From Myxococcales bacterium (GTDB lineage: Bacteria; Myxococcota; Myxococcia; Myxococcales; Myxococcaceae): DNA of 64,000 nt. Shown in pieces: positions 43,689-51,831 of the stretch; the stretch's first letter is position 1, and each line of letters begins with the position of its first letter. A program made the position numbers and the translations under genes. The notes beneath the pieces were generated by a model that was not told the DNA's origin, made no database searches, and worked only from the letters and a program-made list of their open reading frames with translations. Location of the stretch: NCBI GenBank assembly GCA_030681895.1, contig JAUXRI010000225.1, positions 1 through 64,000 of the forward strand, read 5' to 3'.

Positions 43689-45629
43689 TCAGAGCGCTCC
43701 ACCCGGGACGCGTTGGGCGAGGATGTCGGCCTGCTGCTCCGCGAGGTACGGCGGCTCGAACAGCTGCAGCGACTTCTGCCGGCTGCGAAAGAGCGTCGCG
43801 ATGTAGCGCATGCGGTCGCTCAGCAGGCTCCAGTCACGGGCACGGCTCGGGGCGCCCGCGGTGAGTGAGTCGAAGAGCGCGCGGAGCTCGGGGTGCTCGA
43901 GCGTCTGCAGCATCGGCGGCCACGCCTCTTCGCCCTTCCACGACGGAACGTCGTCGCCGAGGCCCAGCTCGAGGTCGGGCAGCCGGTAGCGCATCATTCG
44001 TTTCGTCAGCACCTGACGCAGCTGCCGTTGAAGCGCCGGTCGCGCGAGCGTCACGCCTGGCCGCAGCACGCGTGGGAGCAGGGCCGCCGCACGGTCGAAG
44101 AACACCTCCATCGGCGCGTCGAGGGCGCGGTCGATGACGGGGTCGACGCGAATCTGTTCGTGCAGGCCCACCTTGAGGTTTCCGAGCAGCACCAGCTCGG
44201 CGCGGCGCTTCGCGGAGCGCTCGAAGGTGGCCTCATAGTAGGCGGTGAGCGCGCTCTTCAGCGTGTCCTGACCGCCGCGATCGCTGGGGCCGGGCTTCAG
44301 CGCCGAGAGGAACCGGTCGAGCTTCGCGCGGTCGTACCCGGTGTCCTTCACGAAGGCGCCGACCAGCCGGACGAACGAGGGCCCAATCTCTTCGAAGATG
44401 AGCCGGTTCCCCTCGGCGACGCGGTCGGCCACGGTGCGCAGCGCGTCGTCGAAGAGTGCGGTGAGCTCGAACCGGCGCGCGGCCTCCACGCCCCGCATCA
44501 CCACCGGCCACAGCCGCGTGTGGCGGAGGACCTCGCGCAGCGGCAGCTCCTGCCCGCGAATCGAGCTGCCCGCCGTCTTCGAGGCGCGGCACCCGAAGGC
44601 GAACCAGTTCACGTCTTGCGCGCCCAGCATCAGCGTGAGGTCGACGGCGAGCCGATGGTACAGCTGGGTGATCGTGAGGTTGAGCAGCACCGGGTCGGCG
44701 AGGTTGACGGCGGCGGTGCACTCCTCGAGCGTCAGCACACGCGCGCTGCACAATTGCGCGATCGCGCCGCGGCCCCGTGCAGCCCTCGCGAGTCTCGTCG
44801 CCATCGTGCGCGCGAAGAGCGCCATCGCCTTCGGGTGTTCGTTCACCAGCGCGTCGAAGCCCTCTCGCGAGAGCTTGAGCAGCTCGCTGTCGGACGAAGC
44901 GCGCGCCGAGGCCATGCGGGGCTCACCAGACAGGAGCGCCATCTCTCCAATCGGCTCACCGGGGCCGGCTTCTCCGAGGCGCACGCCCTGTCCGTCTTCA
45001 CGTTCGGCCTGCACCTCGAGCTGGCCCGAGACGACGAAGTAGACCGCGTCGCCGCGCTCGCCCTGCCGGAACACCAGCGCGCCGCTGGGCACCGTCACCC
45101 ACTCGACGTGCGCCGCGAAGTCGCCGAGCCGCTCCGAGGGCACGTCGGGGACGAAGCGGGCCAGGAGCGCAGTCACGTCGTCCGCAGCGGGCCGCACGCG
45201 TCGCACGCCAGACCACGCGCGCCGGTACTCGCGCAGCCGGCCGAGGGTCGACGCTGCGGCGGGGTGATTCGCGACGCACGCCTCGAAGGCGTCACGCGTG
45301 ATGCTCAGCGCGCGGGTGGGCTCGATGGCCGTCGCGGTGGCGGTGCGTGGCGCGTCGTCGAGGAGCGCGAGCTCGCCCAGGTGTTCGCCGCGGCGCACTT
45401 CGCCCAGCACCGAGAGCCCGCGCGCGCTGCGCTGCGTGACGCGGAGCGAGCCATCGAGCACGACGTAGAACGCGTCGCCCGGCTCACCCTCACGCAGCAG
45501 GACGTCGTCGGCCTTCAGCGCGACTTCTTTCGCTCCCGCGGCGAGCTGCTCGATGGCGCCGTCGGGCAGGTCGTGAAGGAGCCACGTGCCTTTGAGCCGT
45601 CGAGTCGCCGCGTCGTGTGGCCTGCTCAT
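43689..45629 (-). CDS. Double cyclic-nucleotide-binding domain protein with unknown C-terminal domain
   Basis: 646 residues. Two cNMP-binding domains stand in a row, at about 18-125 (LREGEPGDAFYVVLDGSLRV, GEHLGELALLDDAPRTATAT) and 155-290 (FRQGERGDAVYFVVSGQLEV, GEPIGEMALLSGEPRMASA). The phosphate-binding cassettes GELALLDDAPRTATA and GEMALLSGEPRMASA are intact enough to bind cAMP/cGMP. There is no helix-turn-helix, so it is not a CRP-type regulator. The remaining 350 residues are helical with the motif NWFAFGCRASKTAGSSIRG and belong to no family I recognise. It is probably a cytoplasmic nucleotide-regulated enzyme or scaffold. It is divergent from the OmpR-type regulator. Confidence 0.8.
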   Translation of the reverse strand: MSRPHDAATRRLKGTWLLHDLPDGAIEQLAAGAKEVALKADDVLLREGEPGDAFYVVLDGSLRVTQRSARGLSVLGEVRRGEHLGELALLDDAPRTATATAIEPTRALSITRDAFEACVANHPAAASTLGRLREYRRAWSGVRRVRPAADDVTALLARFVPDVPSERLGDFAAHVEWVTVPSGALVFRQGERGDAVYFVVSGQLEVQAEREDGQGVRLGEAGPGEPIGEMALLSGEPRMASARASSDSELLKLSREGFDALVNEHPKAMALFARTMATRLARAARGRGAIAQLCSARVLTLEECTAAVNLADPVLLNLTITQLYHRLAVDLTLMLGAQDVNWFAFGCRASKTAGSSIRGQELPLREVLRHTRLWPVVMRGVEAARRFELTALFDDALRTVADRVAEGNRLIFEEIGPSFVRLVGAFVKDTGYDRAKLDRFLSALKPGPSDRGGQDTLKSALTAYYEATFERSAKRRAELVLLGNLKVGLHEQIRVDPVIDRALDAPMEVFFDRAAALLPRVLRPGVTLARPALQRQLRQVLTKRMMRYRLPDLELGLGDDVPSWKGEEAWPPMLQTLEHPELRALFDSLTAGAPSRARDWSLLSDRMRYIATLFRSRQKSLQLFEPPYLAEQQADILAQRVPGGAL

Positions 45630-45788
45630 GAGGCGGCGTCTACCACGCGCGCGTCGGAGCGGACCTCAGGCGTGGGACTCGTGGGAGTCAGAACGCACGC
45701 TCGACGCGATCGGACCCGTGTCGAGGAGCCGCGCGAGGCCGCTGAAAGGCCGGCGACCCATCGACGGTCCGGCTGGCATACTCCGCAC

Positions 45789-46457
45789 GTGAGCGCGCGC
45801 GTGCTGCTGGTGGAAGACGACCGCAACCTTCGGGAGGCGCTCGCCGAGACGCTCGCCGACGAGGGCTACCAGGTGCAGACGGCGTCGACGCTGGCCGAAG
45901 CCCGCACGGCGTTGAAGCGCGCCACGCCCGAGGTGCTGGTGCTCGACCTGATGCTCCCCGACGGCGATGGCTCGACGCTGTGCCGCGAGGTGAAGCGCGC
46001 TGGCGTCTCGACGCGGGTGCTGATGCTGACCGCGCGAACGCTGGAAGACGACGTCGTGAAGGGCTTCGACTCGGGCGCCGACGACTACGTGGGCAAGCCG
46101 TACCGCCTCAAGGAGTTGCTCGCCCGCATCGGCGCGCTGGTGCGGAGGTCGGCGTCGCCGGCCGCGCGCACGCAACGGGTCGGGCCGTATTCCATCGACG
46201 AAGCCACGCGCGTCGTGAGCGGCCCCGAAGGCGAGGTGTCGTTGACGCGCAAGGAGTTCGACCTGCTCGTCTGTCTGGTCACCGCGAACGGCGCCGTGCT
46301 GTCTCGTGACGAGCTGCTCGATCGCGTGTGGGGTGACGTCGTTGTCGACCTGCACACGGTCGACAACTTCGTCTCGTCGCTGAAGAAGAAGCTGAAAGGC
46401 GTCGAGCTCAAGACGGTGCGGGGCGTCGGGTTTCGGCTGGTGCGCGACGACGCCTGA
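45789..46457 (+). CDS. OmpR/PhoB-family response regulator
   Basis: 222 residues from the GTG at 45789, the only start that leaves a canonical receiver (ARVLLVEDDRNLREALAE). Phospho-acceptor Asp53 in LVLDLMLPDGDG, Thr in LMLTARTLEDD and Lys in YVGKPYRLKEL are present. The winged-helix output domain (VSLTRKEFDLLVCLVTANGA, VDNFVSSLKKKLKG) is complete and ends GVGFRLVRDDA. It is an orphan regulator: the nearest gene is a divergent cNMP-binding protein. Partial copies of its 3' end occur at 46836-46870 and 47965-48018. Confidence 0.93.
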   Translation: MSARVLLVEDDRNLREALAETLADEGYQVQTASTLAEARTALKRATPEVLVLDLMLPDGDGSTLCREVKRAGVSTRVLMLTARTLEDDVVKGFDSGADDYVGKPYRLKELLARIGALVRRSASPAARTQRVGPYSIDEATRVVSGPEGEVSLTRKEFDLLVCLVTANGAVLSRDELLDRVWGDVVVDLHTVDNFVSSLKKKLKGVELKTVRGVGFRLVRDDA

Positions 46458-46477
46458 TCAGCATGGTCGGTCCGCCG

Positions 46478-46762
46478 TCAGGCCTTCTTCTTCTGATCCG
46501 CCTCGGGTTTTGCAGGTTGTGCAGCCTGGTCGATGGTCGACCACTGGTTCGCTGCACCAAAGGAGCCCTTCAGTGGGGCTGACTCGCCGAGCAACCGGGT
46601 CATTCGTCGAGCGGCGTTCGCGAGCTCATTCGCGGCGAAGAAGCTGTCACCGTACCGCGCGGGACTCGTTGGCTTCGCCACTGCAGCCGTCGTTGCGCCC
46701 GACGAGGACTTGATGGGGCCAATCGCGCGTGCGCTGGGGCTCGAGACCTTCATCAAGAACAA
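46478..46762 (-). CDS. Doubtful small hypothetical protein
   Basis: 94 codons, with a Lys-rich end (ADQKKKA) and a region YGDSFFAANELANAARRMTR that looks protein-like. The N-terminus is not typical. Base composition here is visibly less GC-rich than the surroundings. It may be a real small gene or the 3' remnant of a larger one in this degraded patch. No family is recognised. Confidence 0.3.
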   Translation of the reverse strand: MFLMKVSSPSARAIGPIKSSSGATTAAVAKPTSPARYGDSFFAANELANAARRMTRLLGESAPLKGSFGAANQWSTIDQAAQPAKPEADQKKKA

Positions 46763-46835
46763 GACGCCTCAGCCGCTTTCCGTGGGACATCGAGCACGTG
46801 TTTCTGTTCCTGGCTCACCAGCTGAACGACACGCC

Positions 46836-46870
46836 GGCGTGGGTTTCGGGTGGTGCGCGGCGAAGCCTGT
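46836..46870 (+). repeat. Partial echo of the response regulator 3' end
   Basis: GGCGTGGGTTTCGGGTGGTGCGCGGCGAAGCC resembles GGCGTCGGGTTTCGGCTGGTGCGCGACGACGCC at the end of the regulator gene (46422-46455) with a few changes. It lies just before the antitoxin-like gene. Shorter and less exact than the second echo at 47965. Confidence 0.45.
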
Positions 46871-46897
46871 GCAACTCGCGGCTGCTACGCTTCACGC

Positions 46898-47107
46898 ATG
46901 GAGTCTCCGCCGTTGACCGCTCAGGAGAAGCTCCAGCTCGCGTTCGAGATGCACGAACTCGGGTGCGCGATGATGCGGCAAACCCTGCTGCGCCGCTTCC
47001 CCGATGAGACCGACGCGGACCGTGAACAGCGGTTCGTCGAATGGCTGCAGACGCGGCCTGGCGCCGAACACGGCGATGCACAAGGGCGCTCACGACCGCT
47101 GCCATGA
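46898..47107 (+). CDS. Rv0078B-like antitoxin
   Basis: 69 residues from the ATG at 46898. LTAQEKLQLAFEMHELGCAM, QTLLRRFPDETDADREQRF and the end WLQTRPGAEHGDA fit the Rv0078B-related antitoxin family as I remember it, in which small helical proteins neutralise a nucleotidyltransferase-like partner. The ATG of what should be the partner overlaps the stop (ATGA at 47104-47107), the usual coupling. But that partner breaks off after about ten codons, so the antitoxin appears orphaned. The family assignment is from memory of the motif pattern and needs a profile search. Confidence 0.6.
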   Translation: MESPPLTAQEKLQLAFEMHELGCAMMRQTLLRRFPDETDADREQRFVEWLQTRPGAEHGDAQGRSRPLP

Positions 47108-47139
47108 CGCCGCTCCAGCTCGCCGTTCGCTCGAGCGGC
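47104..47139 (+). pseudogene. Truncated start of the antitoxin's partner gene
   Basis: An ATG overlapping the antitoxin stop by four bases opens MTPLQLAVR, like the start of nucleotidyltransferase-type partners. It then loses resemblance, and the convergent gene at 47140 occupies the space where the body should be. The frame stays open further on, but the sequence is the shadow of the opposing gene. Interpreted as a deletion remnant. Confidence 0.4.
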
Positions 47140-47868
47140 CTACGGATCGAGGGGCTCTCCCGTGCACCAGCGATTCCTCCAGCACTCGAGCAGTCCGCGG
47201 AGAGGCGGAGGACTGAGTCCCGAATCCGCGCCACCGACTGTGCAACGAGCGAGGATGCCGCGCTTCGCCAACGAGGTTTCGGCGCAGCTCACCTCGCCAG
47301 CCGGAACGACGACGGTCAGCTCGTCTTCGGAAAACACCACCGCTGAGTTCTTCTCAGGCTTGGCGAACCTCGCGATGAGCTGTCTCATGCGTTCGAGTGC
47401 GCACTCCGAGACGAGCGATTCTGGGGGGAGGCGACACACCTCGCGAAGGTCGCGCGTCTTGACGAAGTCATCCGGCCAGTCGAAGGCCAGCGATGTGTCG
47501 ACGAGCGGAAAGGCACCACGGCCGAAGTGCATGATGTGAAATCCTCCCTTCGTCGACGTAAGGAAGAAGAGGGCCCGTTTCCCGACTTCGAGCGACGTGA
47601 TGTCGCACAAGAAGTCGGGCTCGCTCGGAGGCCGCACCACGAGCCGCTTCGGGGCCCGCCCTTTGAGCGTCTCTTCGACGACGATGGTCCCGAGTTCCGG
47701 CCGCTTCGCTCCAGAACCACCAACTCCAATCACGATGAGGTCGGCTTGTGCGATCAGTGCTTCGAGCGCGCGCGGCTGAATGGAGGCGAGAGACATCGAA
47801 CTCACAAGGAGCGATGCGACGAAGAGGACGTCGGGCCCCGACGACCGCTTGCTTTCACTGAGACGCAC
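47140..47868 (-). CDS. Exported hypothetical protein
   Basis: 242 residues. The N-terminus has a signal-like segment (VLFVASLLVSSMSLASI). Then comes a domain with ALIAQADLIVIGVGGSGAKR and TIVVEETLKGRAPKRLVVRP, the pattern of a small beta-rich domain found in uncharacterised secreted proteins with a D-x-V-x-G opening. A C-terminal half with six Cys follows. Codon use is less GC-biased than in neighbours, which suggests a newer arrival. Function unknown. Confidence 0.65.
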   Translation of the reverse strand: MRLSESKRSSGPDVLFVASLLVSSMSLASIQPRALEALIAQADLIVIGVGGSGAKRPELGTIVVEETLKGRAPKRLVVRPPSEPDFLCDITSLEVGKRALFFLTSTKGGFHIMHFGRGAFPLVDTSLAFDWPDDFVKTRDLREVCRLPPESLVSECALERMRQLIARFAKPEKNSAVVFSEDELTVVVPAGEVSCAETSLAKRGILARCTVGGADSGLSPPPLRGLLECWRNRWCTGEPLDP

Positions 47869-47964
47869 GAAGCAAAGAATCGCACAGGCGTTCGGCCACC
47901 GTCATCTGGCGGTCGCGCTGGATTGGGCGTCTGGGCAAAGACGTGCGCCGGTCCAACGCGCTGC

Positions 47965-48018
47965 CGAGTTCAAGACGGTGGGGGCGTCGGGTTTCGGCTG
48001 GTGCGCGACGAGGCGTGA
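47965..48018 (+). repeat. Echo of the response regulator 3' end
   Basis: GAGTTCAAGACGGTG followed by GGGGCGTCGGGTTTCGGCTG and GTGCGCGACGAGGCGTGA repeats the last 54 bases of the OmpR-type gene (46404-46457) almost exactly. The translated end GVGFRLVRDEA plus stop is retained, but no regulator precedes it. It is either the scar of a deleted paralogue or a duplicated boundary sequence. Confidence 0.75.
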
Positions 48019-48094
48019 AGCTGGGACGAGGCTCCTCGGCCTTCCGCGGCGCTGAGCACTGCGCGAGGTGGCGGGGGCGGTGTACCTTCCGCCC

Positions 48095-49297
48095 ATGAAG
48101 AGCCTGCTCCTGCTCGCCCTTGCCGCCGCCCCCGTCGAGCTTTCCTATGGGTCGGGCCCGCTCCAGCTCGAGAAGCTCGCGAAGGTCCCCGACGCCACGC
48201 TCGTTCAGCAGATTGTCGCGTGCACGAAGGGCTACCGCGTCACCCGCGTCGAGCGCCGCGGGAGCCCGCCGACGCCGGTCTGGGATGCGAGCTCCGATTC
48301 CCTGGCGGGCCTCAGCCGCCCCGAGCGCGTGGCGCTCCTCTCGGTTCTGGGCCGCAGGCTGGTTGGTGCGGAGGTCGACGTGCTCGTGCCGCAGGGTGAC
48401 GCCGGCCTCACGCCGGTCTCGGTGACGTGGGAGCCGGACGGCGTGGTCAGCTTCGAGAGCGGGCCCGCCGTGAAGTCGCTGGTCGATGACACGATGACCG
48501 CCCAGCGGATCAAGTCGACGTTCGACGTCGGTGAGTTCATCGACGTGGACGCGACGTGGGACGGCGTCGGCTACTCGGTGGTGCACCAGGCGCTCTCGCT
48601 CCTCACCAGGGAAGAGCTCGCGCTGGTTGGTGGCCTCAAGTTCCGCAGAGTGAAGGCAGACGGAGTTCACGCGGCGAAGTACGAGCGCGGCGACACCTCG
48701 AACTGGATCAACGTCTACGACGCCGCCTTCGTGTCCATCAACGAGCTGTTCATCGGCACCGTCGCCGCCCCGCGCGCGCAGGCCTTGTACGTGCTCCTCC
48801 ACGAGCTCGGTCACGCGCTCGCCGATGTGCGGTTTCGCCAGAAGGGTCTGCTCAGCAAAGCCGCCGCCGACGAGTACCAACGGCACCAGCCCGACGTCGA
48901 CGCAGCCATCGCGGCCTTCAACGACCGGGCGAAGGCGCTTGGCCCCACCCCCAACGCGAAGGGTGTTGCCGAGCTCAAGGCCCTCGACGCTGCTGTGGCC
49001 AGGGCGAAGGCCGACCTCGACACGCGCTTCAAGGAAGCCGACCGCCTGGTGAAGCAGATGCTCGCGTCTGACAGAGCGAACGCGAAGGGCCGCCCGGTGG
49101 AGCTGGCGTTCGCCACCGTCATGGAGCCGAAGAAGTCTCCGACTGCCTATGGGAAGAGCTCGGCCAAGGAGCACTTCGCCGAGTGTTTCAGCATCTTCAA
49201 GAACGACCCCGACGCCCTCCGCCGCGTCTCGGCTGTGGCCGCCGACTGGTTCGCAGGCGGAACGCACGTGAGCCTTGCCGCGAAGGCCATCGAGTAG
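48095..49297 (+). CDS. Putative exported zinc metallopeptidase
   Basis: 400 residues from the ATG at 48095, which gives a short signal peptide (SLLLLALAAAPVELS). The motif LLHELGHALAD is a gluzincin-type HExxH helix, with AKEHFAECFSIF about 120 residues later offering a possible third ligand, as in some anthrax-lethal-factor-like or ATLF-type peptidases. The segment between is a long helical insert (VAELKALDAAVARAKADLDT). No known family is certain. It probably acts in the periplasm or outside. It converges with a lipoprotein gene 60 bases away. Confidence 0.72.
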   Translation: MKSLLLLALAAAPVELSYGSGPLQLEKLAKVPDATLVQQIVACTKGYRVTRVERRGSPPTPVWDASSDSLAGLSRPERVALLSVLGRRLVGAEVDVLVPQGDAGLTPVSVTWEPDGVVSFESGPAVKSLVDDTMTAQRIKSTFDVGEFIDVDATWDGVGYSVVHQALSLLTREELALVGGLKFRRVKADGVHAAKYERGDTSNWINVYDAAFVSINELFIGTVAAPRAQALYVLLHELGHALADVRFRQKGLLSKAAADEYQRHQPDVDAAIAAFNDRAKALGPTPNAKGVAELKALDAAVARAKADLDTRFKEADRLVKQMLASDRANAKGRPVELAFATVMEPKKSPTAYGKSSAKEHFAECFSIFKNDPDALRRVSAVAADWFAGGTHVSLAAKAIE

Positions 49298-49357
49298 CCG
49301 AACACCCCCGACGACGCCCGCGGGGACCGCGAGCGCGCATTTCCCTCGGCGGCTCGT

Positions 49358-50149
49358 TCAGGGAGAGCTGATCTCGAACACCGTGGTGAGGTCGGTGGTG
49401 AGGGTGTGGGACACGGCCGTGACGCTCCCACCAGCGGTCGGGTTCAGGTTCAGCGCGGCCTGAATGTTCACGACGGGGCAGTTGTCGCCGCCGCCGCTCA
49501 CCGTCTTGGTGATGTTGGCCGAGGTCTTCGTCACCTCCCTGGGCAGCATGCCGGCGGTGCCGACCGAGGCGAGCTGCAGGTTGATGTTTCCGCCCGAGAC
49601 CGTCGCGTTCAGCAGCGATGACGAGGTGCTCTGGCTCGCCTCGGTTCCACTGCCGCGCAGCTTCAGGGTGACGGGGTAGCTCCCGACCGCGCTCGGGCAC
49701 ACCACCAACTGGACGGTCGTCGAGGCGGAGCAGCTCGTGTCGTCGGTCGGCCGTGGGCCCGAACTCGCCGTGCCGGTCGCCTGAAAGCGCGCGGTCACCG
49801 TGTTGCCTGAGGGCGTGACGGTGAGCGTCGAGTTGATGGTGCCGCCGCCGAACGTGAGCTGACCAGGCACCGTGAGGGTTGAGACGGCCATGGCGTTGGG
49901 CGGCTGCGTCGCCGGCTGTGAGTTCATCATCTCGCCCGTCACGCCGTTGGTGCCGCGCGTCGTGCACTTCACCGTCATCAGCGGCACCACCGCACCTGTC
50001 ACCGAATACCAGGTGAACGCGGGTGTGAACGGGGCCGCCATGCCGCCACCGGTCCCAGCCGTCCCTCCACCCATCGGCTCGTCCGGGTCGGGCTCGGGGA
50101 CTTCACAAGCGAACAACGAGAGCAGCAGGCCAGCGAGCAGGAGGCGCAT
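49358..50149 (-). CDS. Lipoprotein, hypothetical
   Basis: 263 residues. Lipobox LLSLFAC, then a short acidic and Gly-rich linker (EVPEPDPDEPMGGGTAGTGG). The rest is Thr/Ser-rich with regular strands (GQLTFGGGTINSTLTVTPSG, GSYPVTLKLRGSG), a beta-sandwich by appearance. Four Cys are scattered (KCTTRG, DDTSCS, LVVCPS, DNCPVV). No family is recognised. It is one of several envelope lipoproteins in this window. Confidence 0.72.
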   Translation of the reverse strand: MRLLLAGLLLSLFACEVPEPDPDEPMGGGTAGTGGGMAAPFTPAFTWYSVTGAVVPLMTVKCTTRGTNGVTGEMMNSQPATQPPNAMAVSTLTVPGQLTFGGGTINSTLTVTPSGNTVTARFQATGTASSGPRPTDDTSCSASTTVQLVVCPSAVGSYPVTLKLRGSGTEASQSTSSSLLNATVSGGNINLQLASVGTAGMLPREVTKTSANITKTVSGGGDNCPVVNIQAALNLNPTAGGSVTAVSHTLTTDLTTVFEISSP

Positions 50150-50290
50150 GGCGCCGACTGTGCGAGGAGTTCCACGTCAGGGCCAGAAGGACCTCGAGGT
50201 TTCGGCTCCCATGGCTTGACCCCTGTCATGCCGCTCGAGGTCATCGATGAACTCGACCCCCGCGTGTGAACTCGAACGAGAGGATCGAGC

Positions 50291-50530
50291 TCAAGGGTGA
50301 GCGTCGGCTGTCGACTGGCTCGACTGTCGAGCTCTGAGCAGCACGCCCGTCAGCAACGCCGGCGGGCCGAGCACGACGACGGTGAAGAACGTCAGCGCAT
50401 ACAGCAGCCCCATGAACATCGCCGCCTTCCCGCCATCGACGGTGCCCGAGAGGACCGACACGTGCTGACGCGCGCCGAGCACTTCGAGGAAGACGAGGAA
50501 CAACGTGGTGACGACGGTCGAGCGAATCAT
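50291..50530 (-). CDS. Small two-helix membrane protein
   Basis: 79 residues with two hydrophobic helices (TVVTTLFLVFLEVLG and AMFMGLLYALTFFTVVVLGP) joined by a polar loop. Its start overlaps the stop of the upstream gene by four bases (ATGA), so it is translationally coupled to it. No family is recognised. It may be a membrane partner of the upstream product. Confidence 0.65.
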   Translation of the reverse strand: MIRSTVVTTLFLVFLEVLGARQHVSVLSGTVDGGKAAMFMGLLYALTFFTVVVLGPPALLTGVLLRARQSSQSTADAHP

Positions 50531-51687
50531 CGGGCCTCCGAGACAAGGGTGGAGCGGCGGGTGTGCTGCCAGAGCGGGCCTTCGGTGAGCGAATAGAGGA
50601 GCACGGCGTCGGCGAGCTGATTGCCGGCCGAGAACCGCAGCCCCGTGTCGTCCTTCACCGGGAACGCGGCGAACTGCAGGCTGGTGACGAGCCCCTCGAG
50701 GAACGCCTCGTCATCGAAGGCCGCGGCGCCCACCAGCGCGAGCCCACTGGAGCCCGCGTTCGCGTCGACGAGCGGCACCGTCGGGCCTGAGTCGACGTCG
50801 TCGACGTTGCGCAGCGAGGCTGGCCACTCCGACGCCCAGCCGAACCCGAAGGCCACGTGTCCCAGTTCCTTCCGTGCGCGCTGGTACTGCTCCTTCGCGA
50901 AGTCCTCGTCGACGAGCTGAAGCATGTGCGCCGCGAGCCACAGCGTGGAGCCCTCGGGTCCGTCGAGCGGTGAGCCGTCGTGACGAAAGCTCGATCGCAG
51001 GAGTCCGGACCGCGGCTCGACGAGGAGTTGCCGCGCAGACACCATCCACCTCGCGATGAGCGGCTCATGGCTGCGCCCGTCGACGCCATCGGACACGCGC
51101 AACGCCGCCAGCGCGATGGTGTTGCAGAACGTCCACCCTTCGTCGGGGTAGCTCTCCGCAAGATGATGCGGCGCCGTCTCGAGTTGGCGCGTCACCTCGT
51201 CGATGCGCGCACGCAAGGGCTCCACGAAGTCTGCACGGGGCTCGACGGCCTGTCGCGCGGCCAGCATCAGGGCCACCTCGCCGTCGACGAAGAGGCTGCG
51301 CTGCTGCGCGTCGTGGAACGGCTCACGTCGGCCGTACGGCAACAGGAAGAAGAGGTGCCCGTGCGTCTCGTCGCGGAGCGTCTGCGAGATGAGCGCGTCG
51401 GCGACCTCGAGGTGCTCGGCGCGGCGCTGTGGCTGCGAGAGCGCGAGGTTGGTGAAGGCCAGCACGCCGAAGGTGCGGCTCATCAAGTCCCACTCGGGGT
51501 TCATCCGCCGCAGCAGCGTGCGCTCCGTCGAGGTGTCTGCCATCGCCAGCACGCGTTGACGTCGGGCGAGGCCGTCGACGAGCGCGTCACGGGCCGGCGG
51601 GCGAAAGACGAACTGGAGACAGGGCAACCACAGGGCTGTGGAGAGAGCGAAGAGGAGCAGGGCGGTCACGACGCGTCGGGCGTTCAT
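50527..51687 (-). CDS. Membrane-anchored protein with a helical-barrel-like domain
   Basis: 386 residues. An N-terminal helix (VVTALLLFALSTALWLPCLQ) anchors the protein or acts as a signal. The body is made of repeating helix pairs with aromatic and Asp/Glu-rich turns (ESYPDEGWTFCNTIALAALR, GSTLWLAAHMLQLVDEDFAK, GFGWASEWP). This recalls (alpha/alpha)-barrel folds such as the linalool dehydratase/isomerase group and some glycan-active enzymes. I cannot assign a catalytic residue set. It is coupled to the small membrane protein. Confidence 0.65.
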   Translation of the reverse strand: MNARRVVTALLLFALSTALWLPCLQFVFRPPARDALVDGLARRQRVLAMADTSTERTLLRRMNPEWDLMSRTFGVLAFTNLALSQPQRRAEHLEVADALISQTLRDETHGHLFFLLPYGRREPFHDAQQRSLFVDGEVALMLAARQAVEPRADFVEPLRARIDEVTRQLETAPHHLAESYPDEGWTFCNTIALAALRVSDGVDGRSHEPLIARWMVSARQLLVEPRSGLLRSSFRHDGSPLDGPEGSTLWLAAHMLQLVDEDFAKEQYQRARKELGHVAFGFGWASEWPASLRNVDDVDSGPTVPLVDANAGSSGLALVGAAAFDDEAFLEGLVTSLQFAAFPVKDDTGLRFSAGNQLADAVLLYSLTEGPLWQHTRRSTLVSEAR

Positions 51688-51831
51688 ACCGGTACTGTCG
51701 CGCCGTCATCGTGAAGCGTGCGCAGCGAGCGCGTGAACGGTCGAAGCCCGCGCCTCAGCGGTCGGGTGGTTGAACGACGTGCGCGCGCCTTGGTACGCCC
51801 AACGCACCTGCTCGAACCCCCGGAGCGTGCC

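Noticed and set aside
43893..45788. In-frame upstream extension of the response regulator
   Set aside because: Antisense to the cyclic-nucleotide-binding gene; the receiver domain starts at the GTG at 45789.
46533..46916. Plus-strand open frame ending in a GVGFGWCAAK-like tail
   Set aside because: The tail is the partial echo of the response regulator end; the rest has no protein-like character.
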